A stretch of DNA of 64,000 bases from Plasmopara viticola (lineage: Eukaryota > Oomycota > Peronosporomycetes > Peronosporales > Peronosporaceae), in NCBI GenBank assembly GCA_001695595.3, contig MBPM02000001.1, positions 1 through 64,000 of the forward strand. Reading direction: 5' to 3'. Below are positions 10,956 to 21,609 of the stretch, piece by piece. Each line of letters begins with the position of its first letter. The first letter of the stretch is position 1. Under the pieces are notes generated by a model. The model was not told the DNA's origin and made no database searches. It worked only from the letters and a program-made list of their open reading frames with translations. A program made the position numbers and the translations under genes.

Positions 10956-11264
10956 CATTGTGCTATATTTGCTCTTTTTTGGTCACTCAATCTTCACTTT
11001 TGGTTAGAAGGCGCTCTCTTTAGGGACTTTATGCTCGCGTTCCAAACAATGTTAGTCTTCGCTTTGATTTATAATCGTGACAATATCTGCATACGCGCTC
11101 GATAAAAAAAAGAAATATCGCTATTCTCAAGCGCTTCTATTCTAGAAGAATGTGAAGAGAGCAAGAATACCAATGGTGTAGTTTTCTGCTCTCGTCTTTC
11201 GTGCGTGTGAGTATAAGATGTACGTGTGTTGATGTGACTGTTTGGTAGGTTGTCTCTTAAGCCT

Positions 11265-11337
11265 TCCCATATAGTCTAGGCGGTTAGGATAGCTGGCTTT
11301 CACCCAGCAGACCCGGGTTCGAGTCCCGGTGTGGGAA
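11265..11337 (+). tRNA. tRNA-Glu: tRNA-Glu(UUC) copy 29
   Basis: Consensus. First of 23 copies in a row with trailer TATCATTT; step 382. Confidence 0.96.
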
Positions 11338-11646
11338 CATTGTGCTATCATTTGCTCTTTTTTGGTCACTCAATCTTCACTTTTGGTTAGAAGGCGCTCT
11401 CTTTAGGGACTTTATGCTCGCGTTCCAAACAATGTTAGTCTTCGCTTTGATTTGTAATCGTGACAATATCTGCATACTTGCTCGATAAAAAAAGAAATAT
11501 CGCTATTCTCAAGCGCTTCTATTCTAGAAGAATGTGAAGAGAGCAAGAATACCAATGGTGTAGTTTTCTGCTCTCGTCTTTCGTGCGTGTGAGTATAAGA
11601 TGTACGTGTGTTGATGTGACTGTTTGGTAGGTTGTCTCTTAAGCCT

Positions 11647-11719
11647 TCCCATATAGTCTAGGCGGTTAGGATAGCTGGCTTTCACCCAGCAGACCCGGGT
11701 TCGAGTCCCGGTGTGGGAA
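11647..11719 (+). tRNA. tRNA-Glu: tRNA-Glu(UUC) copy 30
   Basis: Consensus. Trailer TATCATTT; step 382. Confidence 0.96.
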
Positions 11720-12028
11720 CATTGTGCTATCATTTGCTCTTTTTTGGTCACTCAATCTTCACTTTTGGTTAGAAGGCGCTCTCTTTAGGGACTTTATGCT
11801 CGCGTTCCAAACAATGTTAGTCTTCGCTTTGATTTATAATCGTGACAATATCTGCATACGCGCTCGATAAAAAAAAAATATCGCTATTCTCAAGCGCTTC
11901 TATTCTAGAAGAATGTGAAGAGAGCAAGAATACCAATGGTGTAGTTTTCTGCTCTCGTCTTTCGTGCGTGTGAGTATAAGATGTACGTGTGTTGATGTGA
12001 CTGTTTGGTAGGTTGTCTACTTAAGCCT

Positions 12029-12101
12029 TCCCATATAGTCTAGGCGGTTAGGATAGCTGGCTTTCACCCAGCAGACCCGGGTTCGAGTCCCGGTGTGGGA
12101 A
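12029..12101 (+). tRNA. tRNA-Glu: tRNA-Glu(UUC) copy 31
   Basis: Consensus. Trailer TATCATTT; step 383. Confidence 0.96.
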
Positions 12102-12411
12102 CATTGTGCTATCATTTGCTCTTTTTTGGTCACTCAATCTTCACTTTTGGTTAGAAGGCGCTCTCTTTAGGGACTTTATGCTCGCGTTCCAAACAATGTT
12201 AGTCTTCGCTTTGATTTATAATCGTGACAATATCTGCATACGCGCTCGATAAAAAAAGAAATATCGCTATTCTCAAGCGCTTCTATTCTAGAAGAATGTG
12301 AAGAGAGCAAGAATACCAATGGTGTAGTTTTCTGCTCTCGTCTTTCGTGCGTGTGAGTATAAGATGTACGTGTGTTGATGTGACTGTTTGGTAGGTTGTC
12401 TACTTAAGCCT

Positions 12412-12484
12412 TCCCATATAGTCTAGGCGGTTAGGATAGCTGGCTTTCACCCAGCAGACCCGGGTTCGAGTCCCGGTGTGGGAA
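12412..12484 (+). tRNA. tRNA-Glu: tRNA-Glu(UUC) copy 32
   Basis: Consensus. Trailer TATCATTT; step 379; the following spacer has TTTTTAGCCT instead of CTTAAGCCT before the next tRNA. Confidence 0.96.
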
Positions 12485-12790
12485 CATTGTGCTATCATTT
12501 GCTCTTTTTTGGTCACTCAATCTTCACTTTTGGTTAGAAGGCGCTCTCTTTAGGGACTTTATGCTCGCGTTCCAAACAATGTTAGTCTTCGCTTTGATTT
12601 ATAATCGTGACAATACCTGCATACGCGCTCGACAAAAAAAAAAATATCGCTATCCTCAAGCGCTTCTATTCTAGAAGAATGTGAAGAGAGCAAGAATAAA
12701 TGGTGTAGTTTTTGCTCTCGTCTTTCGTGCGTGTGAGTATAGGACGTACGTGTGTTGATGTGACTGTTTGGTAGGTTGTCTTTTTAGCCT

Positions 12791-12863
12791 TCCCATATAG
12801 TCTAGGCGGTTAGGATAGCTGGCTTTCACCCAGCAGACCCGGGTTCGAGTCCCGGTGTGGGAA
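12791..12863 (+). tRNA. tRNA-Glu: tRNA-Glu(UUC) copy 33
   Basis: Consensus. Trailer TATCATTT; step 382. Confidence 0.96.
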
Positions 12864-13179
12864 CATTGTGCTATCATTTGCTCTTTTTTGGTCACTCAAT
12901 CTTCACTTTTGGTTAGAAGGCGCTCTCTTTAGGGACTTTATGCTCGCGTTCCAAACAATGTTAGTCTTCGCTTTGATTTATAATCGTGACAATATCTGCA
13001 TACGCGCTCGATAAAAAAAAAATATCGCTATTCTCAAGCGCTTCTATTCTAGAAGAATGTGAAGAGAGCAAGAATACCAATGGTGTAGTTTTCTGCTCTC
13101 GTCTTTCGTGCGTGTGAGTATAAGATGTACGTGTGTTGATGTGACTGTTTGGTAGGTTGTCTACTTAAGCCTTCCCATA

Positions 13180-13191
13180 TAGTCTAGGCGG
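13180..13191 (+). promoter_or_regulatory. Pol III A box (representative unit)
   Basis: TAGTCTAGGCGG at tRNA positions 8-19 fits the internal A-box consensus TRGYNNARNNG. The same element is present in every intact copy. Shown once, for the canonical unit starting at 13173. Confidence 0.9.
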
Positions 13192-13223
13192 TTAGGATAG
13201 CTGGCTTTCACCCAGCAGACCCG

Positions 13224-13234
13224 GGTTCGAGTCC
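13224..13234 (+). promoter_or_regulatory. Pol III B box (representative unit)
   Basis: GGTTCGAGTCC in the T arm is a perfect match to GGTTCGANTCC, the TFIIIC-binding B box. It is damaged only in a few flank copies (48001 deleted; 53834, 61204, 62957 and 63340 substituted). Confidence 0.92.
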
Positions 13235-13265
13235 CGGTGTGGGAACATTGTGCTATCATTTGCTC

Positions 13266-13271
13266 TTTTTT
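13266..13271 (+). terminator. Pol III T-run terminator (representative unit)
   Basis: T6 begins 21 nt after the discriminator base, so a precursor would carry a trailer of about 20 nt. Most copies have T6. Flank copies vary: T8-T10 directly after ATAA, or T4 followed by T6-T7 in short units. Confidence 0.85.
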
Positions 13272-13447
13272 GGTCACTCAATCTTCACTTTTGGTTAGAA
13301 GGCGCTCTCTTTAGGGACTTTATGCTCGCGTTCCAAACAATGTTAGTCTTCGCTTTGATTTATAATCGTGACAATATCTGCATACGCGCTCGATAAAAAA
13401 AAGAAATATCGCTATTCTCAAGCGCTTCTATTCTAGAAGAATGTGAA

Positions 13448-13484
13448 GAGAGCAAGAATACCAATGGTGTAGTTTTCTGCTCTC
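13448..13484 (+). repeat. Spacer inverted repeat GAGAGCA / TGCTCTC
   Basis: A perfect 7-bp inverted repeat with a 23-nt loop. In TAAGAATATT units the C becomes T and still pairs as G-U. In short flank units GGGAGTA against TGCTCTC also pairs fully if G-U is allowed. It lies downstream of the terminator, so it is not part of the normal tRNA transcript. Function unknown. Confidence 0.5.
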
Positions 13485-13502
13485 GTCTTTCGTGCGTGTG
13501 AG

Positions 13503-13508
13503 TATAAG
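13503..13508 (+). promoter_or_regulatory. TATA-like element upstream of tRNA
   Basis: TATAAG starts 54 bp before the next tRNA, within GAGTATAAGATG, and is kept in most units. The distance is longer than the usual Pol III TATA position near -30, so a role in TFIIIB placement is only a guess. It is lost in the 374-bp units, which read GCGTAAGATG. Confidence 0.3.
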
Positions 13509-13556
13509 ATGTACGTGTGTTGATGTGACTGTTTGGTAGGTTGTCTACTTAAGCCT

Positions 13557-13629
13557 TCCCATATAGTCTAGGCGGTTAGGATAGCTGGCTTTCACCCAGC
13601 AGACCCGGGTTCGAGTCCCGGTGTGGGAA
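13557..13629 (+). tRNA. tRNA-Glu: tRNA-Glu(UUC) copy 35
   Basis: Consensus. Trailer TATCATTT; step 383. Confidence 0.96.
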
Positions 13630-13939
13630 CATTGTGCTATCATTTGCTCTTTTTTGGTCACTCAATCTTCACTTTTGGTTAGAAGGCGCTCTCTTTAGGG
13701 ACTTTATGCTCGCGTTCCAAACAATGTTAGTCTTCGCTTTGATTTATAATCGTGACAATATCTGCATACGCGCTCGATAAAAAAAGAAATATCGCTATTC
13801 TCAAGCGCTTCTATTCTAGAAGAATGTGAAGAGAGCAAGAATACCAATGGTGTAGTTTTCTGCTCTCGTCTTTCGTGCGTGTGAGTATAAGATGTACGTG
13901 TGTTGATGTGACTGTTTGGTAGGTTGTCTACTTAAGCCT

Positions 13940-14012
13940 TCCCATATAGTCTAGGCGGTTAGGATAGCTGGCTTTCACCCAGCAGACCCGGGTTCGAGTC
14001 CCGGTGTGGGAA
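13940..14012 (+). tRNA. tRNA-Glu: tRNA-Glu(UUC) copy 36
   Basis: Consensus. Trailer TATCATTT; step 384. Confidence 0.96.
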
Positions 14013-14323
14013 CATTGTGCTATCATTTGCTCTTTTTTGGTCACTCAATCTTCACTTTTGGTTAGAAGGCGCTCTCTTTAGGGACTTTATGCTCGCGTTC
14101 CAAACAATGTTAGTCTTCGCTTTGATTTATAATCGTGACAATATCTGCATACGCGCTCGATAAAAAAAAGAAATATCGCTATTCTCAAGCGCTTCTATTC
14201 TAGAAGAATGTGAAGAGAGCAAGAATATTAATGGTGTAGTTTTCTGCTCTCGTCTTTCGTGCGTGTGAGTATAAGATGTACGTGTGTTGATGTGACTGTT
14301 TGGTAGGTTGTCTACTTAAGCCT

Positions 14324-14396
14324 TCCCATATAGTCTAGGCGGTTAGGATAGCTGGCTTTCACCCAGCAGACCCGGGTTCGAGTCCCGGTGTGGGAA
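14324..14396 (+). tRNA. tRNA-Glu: tRNA-Glu(UUC) copy 37
   Basis: Consensus. Trailer TATCATTT; step 384. Confidence 0.96.
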
Positions 14397-14707
14397 CATT
14401 GTGCTATCATTTGCTCTTTTTTGGTCACTCAATCTTCACTTTTGGTTAGAAGGCGCTCTCTTTAGGGACTTTATGCTCGCGTTCCAAACAATGTTAGTCT
14501 TCGCTTTGATTTATAATCGTGACAATATCTGCATACGCGCTCGATAAAAAAAAGAAATATCGCTATTCTCAAGCGCTTCTATTCTAGAAGAATGTGAAGA
14601 GAGCAAGAATATTAATGGTGTAGTTTTCTGCTCTCGTCTTTCGTGCGTGTGAGTATAAGATGTACGTGTGTTGATGTGACTGTTTGGTAGGTTGTCTACT
14701 TAAGCCT

Positions 14708-14780
14708 TCCCATATAGTCTAGGCGGTTAGGATAGCTGGCTTTCACCCAGCAGACCCGGGTTCGAGTCCCGGTGTGGGAA
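14708..14780 (+). tRNA. tRNA-Glu: tRNA-Glu(UUC) copy 38
   Basis: Consensus. Trailer TATCATTT; step 383; spacer has AATCGCGAC and TGTAAAGAG. Confidence 0.96.
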
Positions 14781-15090
14781 CATTGTGCTATCATTTGCTC
14801 TTTTTTGGTCACTCAATCTTCACTTTTGGTTAGAAGGCGCTCTCTTTAGGGACTTTATGCTCGCGTTCCAAACAATGTTAGTCTTCGCTTTGATTTATAA
14901 TCGCGACAATATCTGCATACGCGCTCGATAAAAAAAGAAATATCGCTATTCTCAAGCGCTTCTATTCTAGAAGAATGTAAAGAGAGCAAGAATATTAATG
15001 GTGTAGTTTTCTGCTCTCGTCTTTCGTGCGTGTGAGTATAAGATGTACGTGTGTTGATGTGACTGTTTGGTAGGTTGTCTACTTAAGCCT

Positions 15091-15163
15091 TCCCATATAG
15101 TCTAGGCGGTTAGGATAGCTGGCTTTCACCCAGCAGACCCGGGTTCGAGTCCCGGTGTGGGAA
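15091..15163 (+). tRNA. tRNA-Glu: tRNA-Glu(UUC) copy 39
   Basis: Consensus. Trailer TATCATTT; step 383. Confidence 0.96.
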
Positions 15164-15473
15164 CATTGTGCTATCATTTGCTCTTTTTTGGTCACTCAAT
15201 CTTCACTTTTGGTTAGAAGGCGCTCTCTTTAGGGACTTTATGCTCGCGTTCCAAACAATGTTAGTCTTCGCTTTGATTTATAATCGTGACAATATCTGCA
15301 TACGCGCTCGATAAAAAAAGAAATATCGCTATTCTCAAGCGCTTCTATTCTAGAAGAATGTGGAGAGAGCAAGAATACCAATGGTGTAGTTTTCTGCTCT
15401 CGTCTTTCGTGCGTGTGAGTATAAGATGTACGTGTGTTGATGTGACTGTTTGGTAGGTTGTCTACTTAAGCCT

Positions 15474-15546
15474 TCCCATATAGTCTAGGCGGTTAGGATA
15501 GCTGGCTTTCACCCAGCAGACCCGGGTTCGAGTCCCGGTGTGGGAA
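15474..15546 (+). tRNA. tRNA-Glu: tRNA-Glu(UUC) copy 40
   Basis: Consensus. Trailer TATCATTT; step 383. Confidence 0.96.
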
Positions 15547-15856
15547 CATTGTGCTATCATTTGCTCTTTTTTGGTCACTCAATCTTCACTTTTGGTTAGA
15601 AGGCGCTCTCTTTAGGGACTTTATGCTCGCGTTCCAAACAATGTTAGTCTTCGCTTTGATTTATAATCGTGACAATATCTGCATACGCGCTCGATAAAAA
15701 AAAGAAATATCGCTATTCTCAAGCGCTTCTATTCTAGAAGAATGTAAAGAGAGCAAGAATACCAATGGTGTAGTTTTCTGCTCTCGTCTTTCGTGCGTGT
15801 GAGTATAAGATGTACGTGTGTTGATGTGACTGTTTGGTAGGTTGTCTCTTAAGCCT

Positions 15857-15929
15857 TCCCATATAGTCTAGGCGGTTAGGATAGCTGGCTTTCACCCAGC
15901 AGACCCGGGTTCGAGTCCCGGTGTGGGAA
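15857..15929 (+). tRNA. tRNA-Glu: tRNA-Glu(UUC) copy 41
   Basis: Consensus. Trailer TATCATTT; step 384. Confidence 0.96.
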
Positions 15930-16240
15930 CATTGTGCTATCATTTGCTCTTTTTTGGTCACTCAATCTTCACTTTTGGTTAGAAGGCGCTCTCTTTAGGG
16001 ACTTTATGCTCGCGTTCCAAACAATGTTAGTCTTCGCTTTGATTTATAATCGTGACAATATCTGCATACGCGCTCGATAAAAAAAAGAAATATCGCTATT
16101 CTCAAGCGCTTCTATTCTAGAAGAATGTGAAGAGAGCAAGAATATTAATGGTGTAGTTTTCTGCTCTCGTCTTTCGTGCGTGTGAGTATAAGATGTACGT
16201 GTGTTGATGTGACTGTTTGGTAGGTTGTCTACTTAAGCCT

Positions 16241-16313
16241 TCCCATATAGTCTAGGCGGTTAGGATAGCTGGCTTTCACCCAGCAGACCCGGGTTCGAGT
16301 CCCGGTGTGGGAA
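16241..16313 (+). tRNA. tRNA-Glu: tRNA-Glu(UUC) copy 42
   Basis: Consensus. Trailer TATCATTT; step 384. Confidence 0.96.
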
Positions 16314-16624
16314 CATTGTGCTATCATTTGCTCTTTTTTGGTCACTCAATCTTCACTTTTGGTTAGAAGGCGCTCTCTTTAGGGACTTTATGCTCGCGTT
16401 CCAAACAATGTTAGTCTTCGCTTTGATTTATAATCGTGACAATATCTGCATACGCGCTCGATAAAAAAAAGAAATATCGCTATTCTCAAGCGCTTCTATT
16501 CTAGAAGAATGTGAAGAGAGCAAGAATACCAATGGTGTAGTTTTCTGCTCTCGTCTTTCGTGCGTGTGAGTATAAGATGTACGTGTGTTGATGTGACTGT
16601 TTGGTAGGTTGTCTACTTAAGCCT

Positions 16625-16697
16625 TCCCATATAGTCTAGGCGGTTAGGATAGCTGGCTTTCACCCAGCAGACCCGGGTTCGAGTCCCGGTGTGGGAA
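16625..16697 (+). tRNA. tRNA-Glu: tRNA-Glu(UUC) copy 43
   Basis: Consensus. Trailer TATCATTT; step 384. Confidence 0.96.
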
Positions 16698-17008
16698 CAT
16701 TGTGCTATCATTTGCTCTTTTTTGGTCACTCAATCTTCACTTTTGGTTAGAAGGCGCTCTCTTTAGGGACTTTATGCTCGCGTTCCAAACAATGTTAGTC
16801 TTCGCTTTGATTTATAATCGTGACAATATCTGCATACGCGCTCGATAAAAAAAAGAAATATCGCTATTCTCAAGCGCTTCTATTCTAGAAGAATGTGAAG
16901 AGAGCAAGAATACCAATGGTGTAGTTTTCTGCTCTCGTCTTTCGTGCGTGTGAGTATAAGATGTACGTGTGTTGATGTGACTGTTTGGTAGGTTGTCTAC
17001 TTAAGCCT

Positions 17009-17081
17009 TCCCATATAGTCTAGGCGGTTAGGATAGCTGGCTTTCACCCAGCAGACCCGGGTTCGAGTCCCGGTGTGGGAA
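17009..17081 (+). tRNA. tRNA-Glu: tRNA-Glu(UUC) copy 44
   Basis: Consensus. Trailer TATCATTT; step 384. Confidence 0.96.
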
Positions 17082-17392
17082 CATTGTGCTATCATTTGCT
17101 CTTTTTTGGTCACTCAATCTTCACTTTTGGTTAGAAGGCGCTCTCTTTAGGGACTTTATGCTCGCGTTCCAAACAATGTTAGTCTTCGCTTTGATTTATA
17201 ATCGTGACAATATCTGCATACGCGCTCGATAAAAAAAAGAAATATCGCTATTCTCAAGCGCTTCTATTCTAGAAGAATGTGAAGAGAGCAAGAATACCAA
17301 TGGTGTAGTTTTCTGCTCTCGTCTTTCGTGCGTGTGAGTATAAGATGTACGTGTGTTGATGTGACTGTTTGGTAGGTTGTCTACTTAAGCCT

Positions 17393-17465
17393 TCCCATAT
17401 AGTCTAGGCGGTTAGGATAGCTGGCTTTCACCCAGCAGACCCGGGTTCGAGTCCCGGTGTGGGAA
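17393..17465 (+). tRNA. tRNA-Glu: tRNA-Glu(UUC) copy 45
   Basis: Consensus. Trailer TATCATTT; step 384. Confidence 0.96.
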
Positions 17466-17776
17466 CATTGTGCTATCATTTGCTCTTTTTTGGTCACTCA
17501 ATCTTCACTTTTGGTTAGAAGGCGCTCTCTTTAGGGACTTTATGCTCGCGTTCCAAACAATGTTAGTCTTCGCTTTGATTTATAATCGTGACAATATCTG
17601 CATACGCGCTCGATAAAAAAAAGAAATATCGCTATTCTCAAGCGCTTCTATTCTAGAAGAATGTGAAGAGAGCAAGAATATTAATGGTGTAGTTTTCTGC
17701 TCTCGTCTTTCGTGCGTGTGAGTATAAGATGTACGTGTGTTGATGTGACTGTTTGGTAGGTTGTCTACTTAAGCCT

Positions 17777-17849
17777 TCCCATATAGTCTAGGCGGTTAGG
17801 ATAGCTGGCTTTCACCCAGCAGACCCGGGTTCGAGTCCCGGTGTGGGAA
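17777..17849 (+). tRNA. tRNA-Glu: tRNA-Glu(UUC) copy 46
   Basis: Consensus. Trailer TATCATTT; step 383. Confidence 0.96.
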
Positions 17850-18159
17850 CATTGTGCTATCATTTGCTCTTTTTTGGTCACTCAATCTTCACTTTTGGTT
17901 AGAAGGCGCTCTCTTTAGGGACTTTATGCTCGCGTTCCAAACAATGTTAGTCTTCGCTTTGATTTATAATCGTGACAATATCTGCATACGCGCTCGATAA
18001 AAAAAGAAATATCGCTATTCTCAAGCGCTTCTATTCTAGAAGAATGTAAAGAGAGCAAGAATATTAATGGTGTAGTTTTCTGCTCTCGTCTTTCGTGCGT
18101 GTGAGTATAAGATGTACGTGTGTTGATGTGACTGTTTGGTAGGTTGTCTACTTAAGCCT

Positions 18160-18232
18160 TCCCATATAGTCTAGGCGGTTAGGATAGCTGGCTTTCACCC
18201 AGCAGACCCGGGTTCGAGTCCCGGTGTGGGAA
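18160..18232 (+). tRNA. tRNA-Glu: tRNA-Glu(UUC) copy 47
   Basis: Consensus. Trailer TATCATTT; step 383. Confidence 0.96.
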
Positions 18233-18542
18233 CATTGTGCTATCATTTGCTCTTTTTTGGTCACTCAATCTTCACTTTTGGTTAGAAGGCGCTCTCTTTA
18301 GGGACTTTATGCTCGCGTTCCAAACAATGTTAGTCTTCGCTTTGATTTATAATCGTGACAATATCTGCATACGCGCTCGATAAAAAAAGAAATATCGCTA
18401 TTCTCAAGCGCTTCTATTCTAGAAGAATGTGAAGAGAGCAAGAATACCAATGGTGTAGTTTTCTGCTCTCGTCTTTCGTGCGTGTGAGTATAAGATGTAC
18501 GTGTGTTGATGTGACTGTTTGGTAGGTTGTCTACTTAAGCCT

Positions 18543-18615
18543 TCCCATATAGTCTAGGCGGTTAGGATAGCTGGCTTTCACCCAGCAGACCCGGGTTCGA
18601 GTCCCGGTGTGGGAA
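18543..18615 (+). tRNA. tRNA-Glu: tRNA-Glu(UUC) copy 48
   Basis: Consensus. Trailer TATCATTT; step 385 (CGTCGTTTCG in spacer). Confidence 0.96.
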
Positions 18616-18927
18616 CATTGTGCTATCATTTGCTCTTTTTTGGTCACTCAATCTTCACTTTTGGTTAGAAGGCGCTCTCTTTAGGGACTTTATGCTCGCG
18701 TTCCAAACAATGTTAGTCTTCGCTTTGATTTATAATCGTGACAATATCTGCATACGCGCTCGATAAAAAAAAGAAATATCGCTATCCTCAAGCGCTTCTA
18801 TTCTAGAAGAATGTGAAGAGAGTAAGAATATTAATGGTGTAGTTTTCTGCTCTCGTCGTTTCGTGCGTGTGAGTATAAGATGTACGTGTGTTGATGTGAC
18901 TGTTTGGTAGGTTGTCTACTTAAGCCT

Positions 18928-19000
18928 TCCCATATAGTCTAGGCGGTTAGGATAGCTGGCTTTCACCCAGCAGACCCGGGTTCGAGTCCCGGTGTGGGAA
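18928..19000 (+). tRNA. tRNA-Glu: tRNA-Glu(UUC) copy 49
   Basis: Consensus. Trailer TATCATTT; step 382. Confidence 0.96.
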
Positions 19001-19309
19001 CATTGTGCTATCATTTGCTCTTTTTTGGTCACTCAATCTTCACTTTTGGTTAGAAGGCGCTCTCTTTAGGGACTTTATGCTCGCGTTCCAAACAATGTTA
19101 GTCTTCGCTTTGATTTATAATCGTGACAATATCTGCATACGCGCTCGATAAAAAAAGAAATATCGCTATTCTCAAGCGCTTCTATTCTAGAAGAATGTAA
19201 AGAGAGCAAGAATATTAATGGTGTAGTTTTCTGCTCTCGTCTTTCGTGCGTGTGAGTATAAGATGTACGTGTGTTGATGTGACTGTTTGGTAGGTTGTCT
19301 CTTAAGCCT

Positions 19310-19382
19310 TCCCATATAGTCTAGGCGGTTAGGATAGCTGGCTTTCACCCAGCAGACCCGGGTTCGAGTCCCGGTGTGGGAA
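19310..19382 (+). tRNA. tRNA-Glu: tRNA-Glu(UUC) copy 50
   Basis: Consensus. Trailer TATCATTT; step 383. Confidence 0.96.
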
Positions 19383-19692
19383 CATTGTGCTATCATTTGC
19401 TCTTTTTTGGTCACTCAATCTTCACTTTTGGTTAGAAGGCGCTCTCTTTAGGGACTTTATGCTCGCGTTCCAAACAATGTTAGTCTTCGCTTTGATTTAT
19501 AATCGTGACAATATCTGCATACGCGCTCGATAAAAAAAGAAATATCGCTATTCTCAAGCGCTTCTATTCTAGAAGAATGTGAAGAGAGCAAGAATACCAA
19601 TGGTGTAGTTTTCTGCTCTCGTCTTTCGTGCGTGTGAGTATAAGATGTACGTGTGTTGATGTGACTGTTTGGTAGGTTGTCTACTTAAGCCT

Positions 19693-19765
19693 TCCCATAT
19701 AGTCTAGGCGGTTAGGATAGCTGGCTTTCACCCAGCAGACCCGGGTTCGAGTCCCGGTGTGGGAA
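19693..19765 (+). tRNA. tRNA-Glu: tRNA-Glu(UUC) copy 51
   Basis: Consensus. Last of the run of 23 with trailer TATCATTT; step 384. Confidence 0.96.
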
Positions 19766-20076
19766 CATTGTGCTATCATTTGCTCTTTTTTGGTCACTCA
19801 ATCTTCACTTTTGGTTAGAAGGCGCTCTCTTTAGGGACTTTATGCTCGCGTTCCAAACAATGTTAGTCTTCGCTTTGATTTATAATCGTGACAATATCTG
19901 CATACGCGCTCGATAAAAAAAAGAAATATCGCTATTCTCAAGCGCTTCTATTCTAGAAGAATGTGAAGAGAGCAAGAATATTAATGGTGTAGTTTTCTGC
20001 TCTCGTCTTTCGTGCGTGTGAGTATAAGATGTACGTGTGTTGATGTGACTGTTTGGTAGGTTGTCTACTTAAGCCT

Positions 20077-20149
20077 TCCCATATAGTCTAGGCGGTTAGG
20101 ATAGCTGGCTTTCACCCAGCAGACCCGGGTTCGAGTCCCGGTGTGGGAA
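20077..20149 (+). tRNA. tRNA-Glu: tRNA-Glu(UUC) copy 52
   Basis: Consensus. Trailer TATATTT; step 383. Confidence 0.96.
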
Positions 20150-20459
20150 CATTGTGCTATATTTGCTCTTTTTTGGTCACTCAATCTTCACTTTTGGTTA
20201 GAAGGCGCTCTCTTTAGGGACTTTATGCTCGCGTTCCAAACAATGTTAGTCTTCGCTTTGATTTATAATCGTGACAATATCTGCATACGCGCTCGATAAA
20301 AAAAAGAAATATCGCTATTCTCAAGCGCTTCTATTCTAGAAGAATGTGAAGAGAGCAAGAATATTAATGGTGTAGTTTTCTGCTCTCGTCTTTCGTGCGT
20401 GTGAGTATAAGATGTACGTGTGTTGATGTGACTGTTTGGTAGGTTGTCTACTTAAGCCT

Positions 20460-20532
20460 TCCCATATAGTCTAGGCGGTTAGGATAGCTGGCTTTCACCC
20501 AGCAGACCCGGGTTCGAGTCCCGGTGTGGGAA
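20460..20532 (+). tRNA. tRNA-Glu: tRNA-Glu(UUC) copy 53
   Basis: Consensus. Trailer TATCATTT; step 384. Confidence 0.96.
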
Positions 20533-20843
20533 CATTGTGCTATCATTTGCTCTTTTTTGGTCACTCAATCTTCACTTTTGGTTAGAAGGCGCTCTCTTTA
20601 GGGACTTTATGCTCGCGTTCCAAACAATGTTAGTCTTCGCTTTGATTTATAATCGTGACAATATCTGCATACGCGCTCGATAAAAAAAAGAAATATCGCT
20701 ATTCTCAAGCGCTTCTATTCTAGAAGAATGTGAAGAGAGCAAGAATACCAATGGTGTAGTTTTCTGCTCTCGTCTTTCGTGCGTGTGAGTATAAGATGTA
20801 CGTGTGTTGATGTGACTGTTTGGTAGGTTGTCTACTTAAGCCT

Positions 20844-20916
20844 TCCCATATAGTCTAGGCGGTTAGGATAGCTGGCTTTCACCCAGCAGACCCGGGTTCG
20901 AGTCCCGGTGTGGGAA
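20844..20916 (+). tRNA. tRNA-Glu: tRNA-Glu(UUC) copy 54
   Basis: Consensus. Trailer TATCATTT; step 384. Confidence 0.96.
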
Positions 20917-21227
20917 CATTGTGCTATCATTTGCTCTTTTTTGGTCACTCAATCTTCACTTTTGGTTAGAAGGCGCTCTCTTTAGGGACTTTATGCTCGC
21001 GTTCCAAACAATGTTAGTCTTCGCTTTGATTTATAATCGTGACAATATCTGCATACGCGCTCGATAAAAAAAAGAAATATCGCTATTCTCAAGCGCTTCT
21101 ATTCTAGAAGAATGTGAAGAGAGCAAGAATATTAATGGTGTAGTTTTCTGCTCTCGTCTTTCGTGCGTGTGAGTATAAGATGTACGTGTGTTGATGTGAC
21201 TGTTTGGTAGGTTGTCTACTTAAGCCT

Positions 21228-21300
21228 TCCCATATAGTCTAGGCGGTTAGGATAGCTGGCTTTCACCCAGCAGACCCGGGTTCGAGTCCCGGTGTGGGAA
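21228..21300 (+). tRNA. tRNA-Glu: tRNA-Glu(UUC) copy 55
   Basis: Consensus. Trailer TATCATTT; step 382. Confidence 0.96.
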
Positions 21301-21609
21301 CATTGTGCTATCATTTGCTCTTTTTTGGTCACTCAATCTTCACTTTTGGTTAGAAGGCGCTCTCTTTAGGGACTTTATGCTCGCGTTCCAAACAATGTTA
21401 GTCTTCGCTTTGATTTATAATCGTGACAATATCTGCATACGCGCTCGATAAAAAAAGAAATATCGCTATTCTCAAGCGCTTCTATTCTAGAAGAATGTAA
21501 AGAGAGCAAGAATACCAATGGTGTAGTTTTCTGCTCTCGTCTTTCGTGCGTGTGAGTATAAGATGTACGTGTGTTGATGTGACTGTTTGGTAGGTTGTCT
21601 CTTAAGCCT

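Larger units (their letters stand above)
608..11264 (+). repeat. Left array segment, mixed spacer haplotypes
   Basis: Long units (mostly 370-384 bp) with all four trailer classes interspersed and several small spacer deletions, for example near 1590-1650, 2740-2800 and 4730-4760. The T-run terminator shrinks to T4 after copy 6 (2576-2579) and T5 after copy 8. The small deletions could be real array-edge drift or residual long-read indel errors. Confidence 0.8.
13173..13245 (+). tRNA. tRNA-Glu: tRNA-Glu(UUC) copy 34, representative unit
   Basis: Consensus. Trailer TATCATTT; step 384. Its A box, B box, terminator and spacer are annotated separately as the model unit. Confidence 0.96.
13246..13556. 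other. Canonical 311-bp intergenic spacer
   Basis: The spacer holds the T6 terminator (13266-13271), a block well conserved even in diverged long units (about 13314-13360), an A8 run of variable length between units (13395-13402), palindrome TTCTAGAA inside the inverted repeat CTTCTA-TTC-TAGAAG (from about 13425), a 7-bp inverted repeat (13448-13454 with 13478-13484), and TATAAG at 13503-13508. I see no second tRNA, 5S rRNA or snRNA and no credible coding frame. Confidence 0.75.
11265..20076 (+). repeat. Homogenised block with trailer TATCATTT
   Basis: Twenty-three consecutive units all have TATCATTT after the tRNA, and steps are nearly constant (379-385 bp). From about 16.2 to 17.4 kb successive units look almost identical. 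The tRNA is invariant. The block indicates recent amplification or gene conversion. Confidence 0.85.

Noticed and set aside
13395..13402. A-run as the poly-A tail of a retroelement
   Set aside because: It sits inside every long unit between unrelated spacer blocks, with no element boundary or duplication around it.
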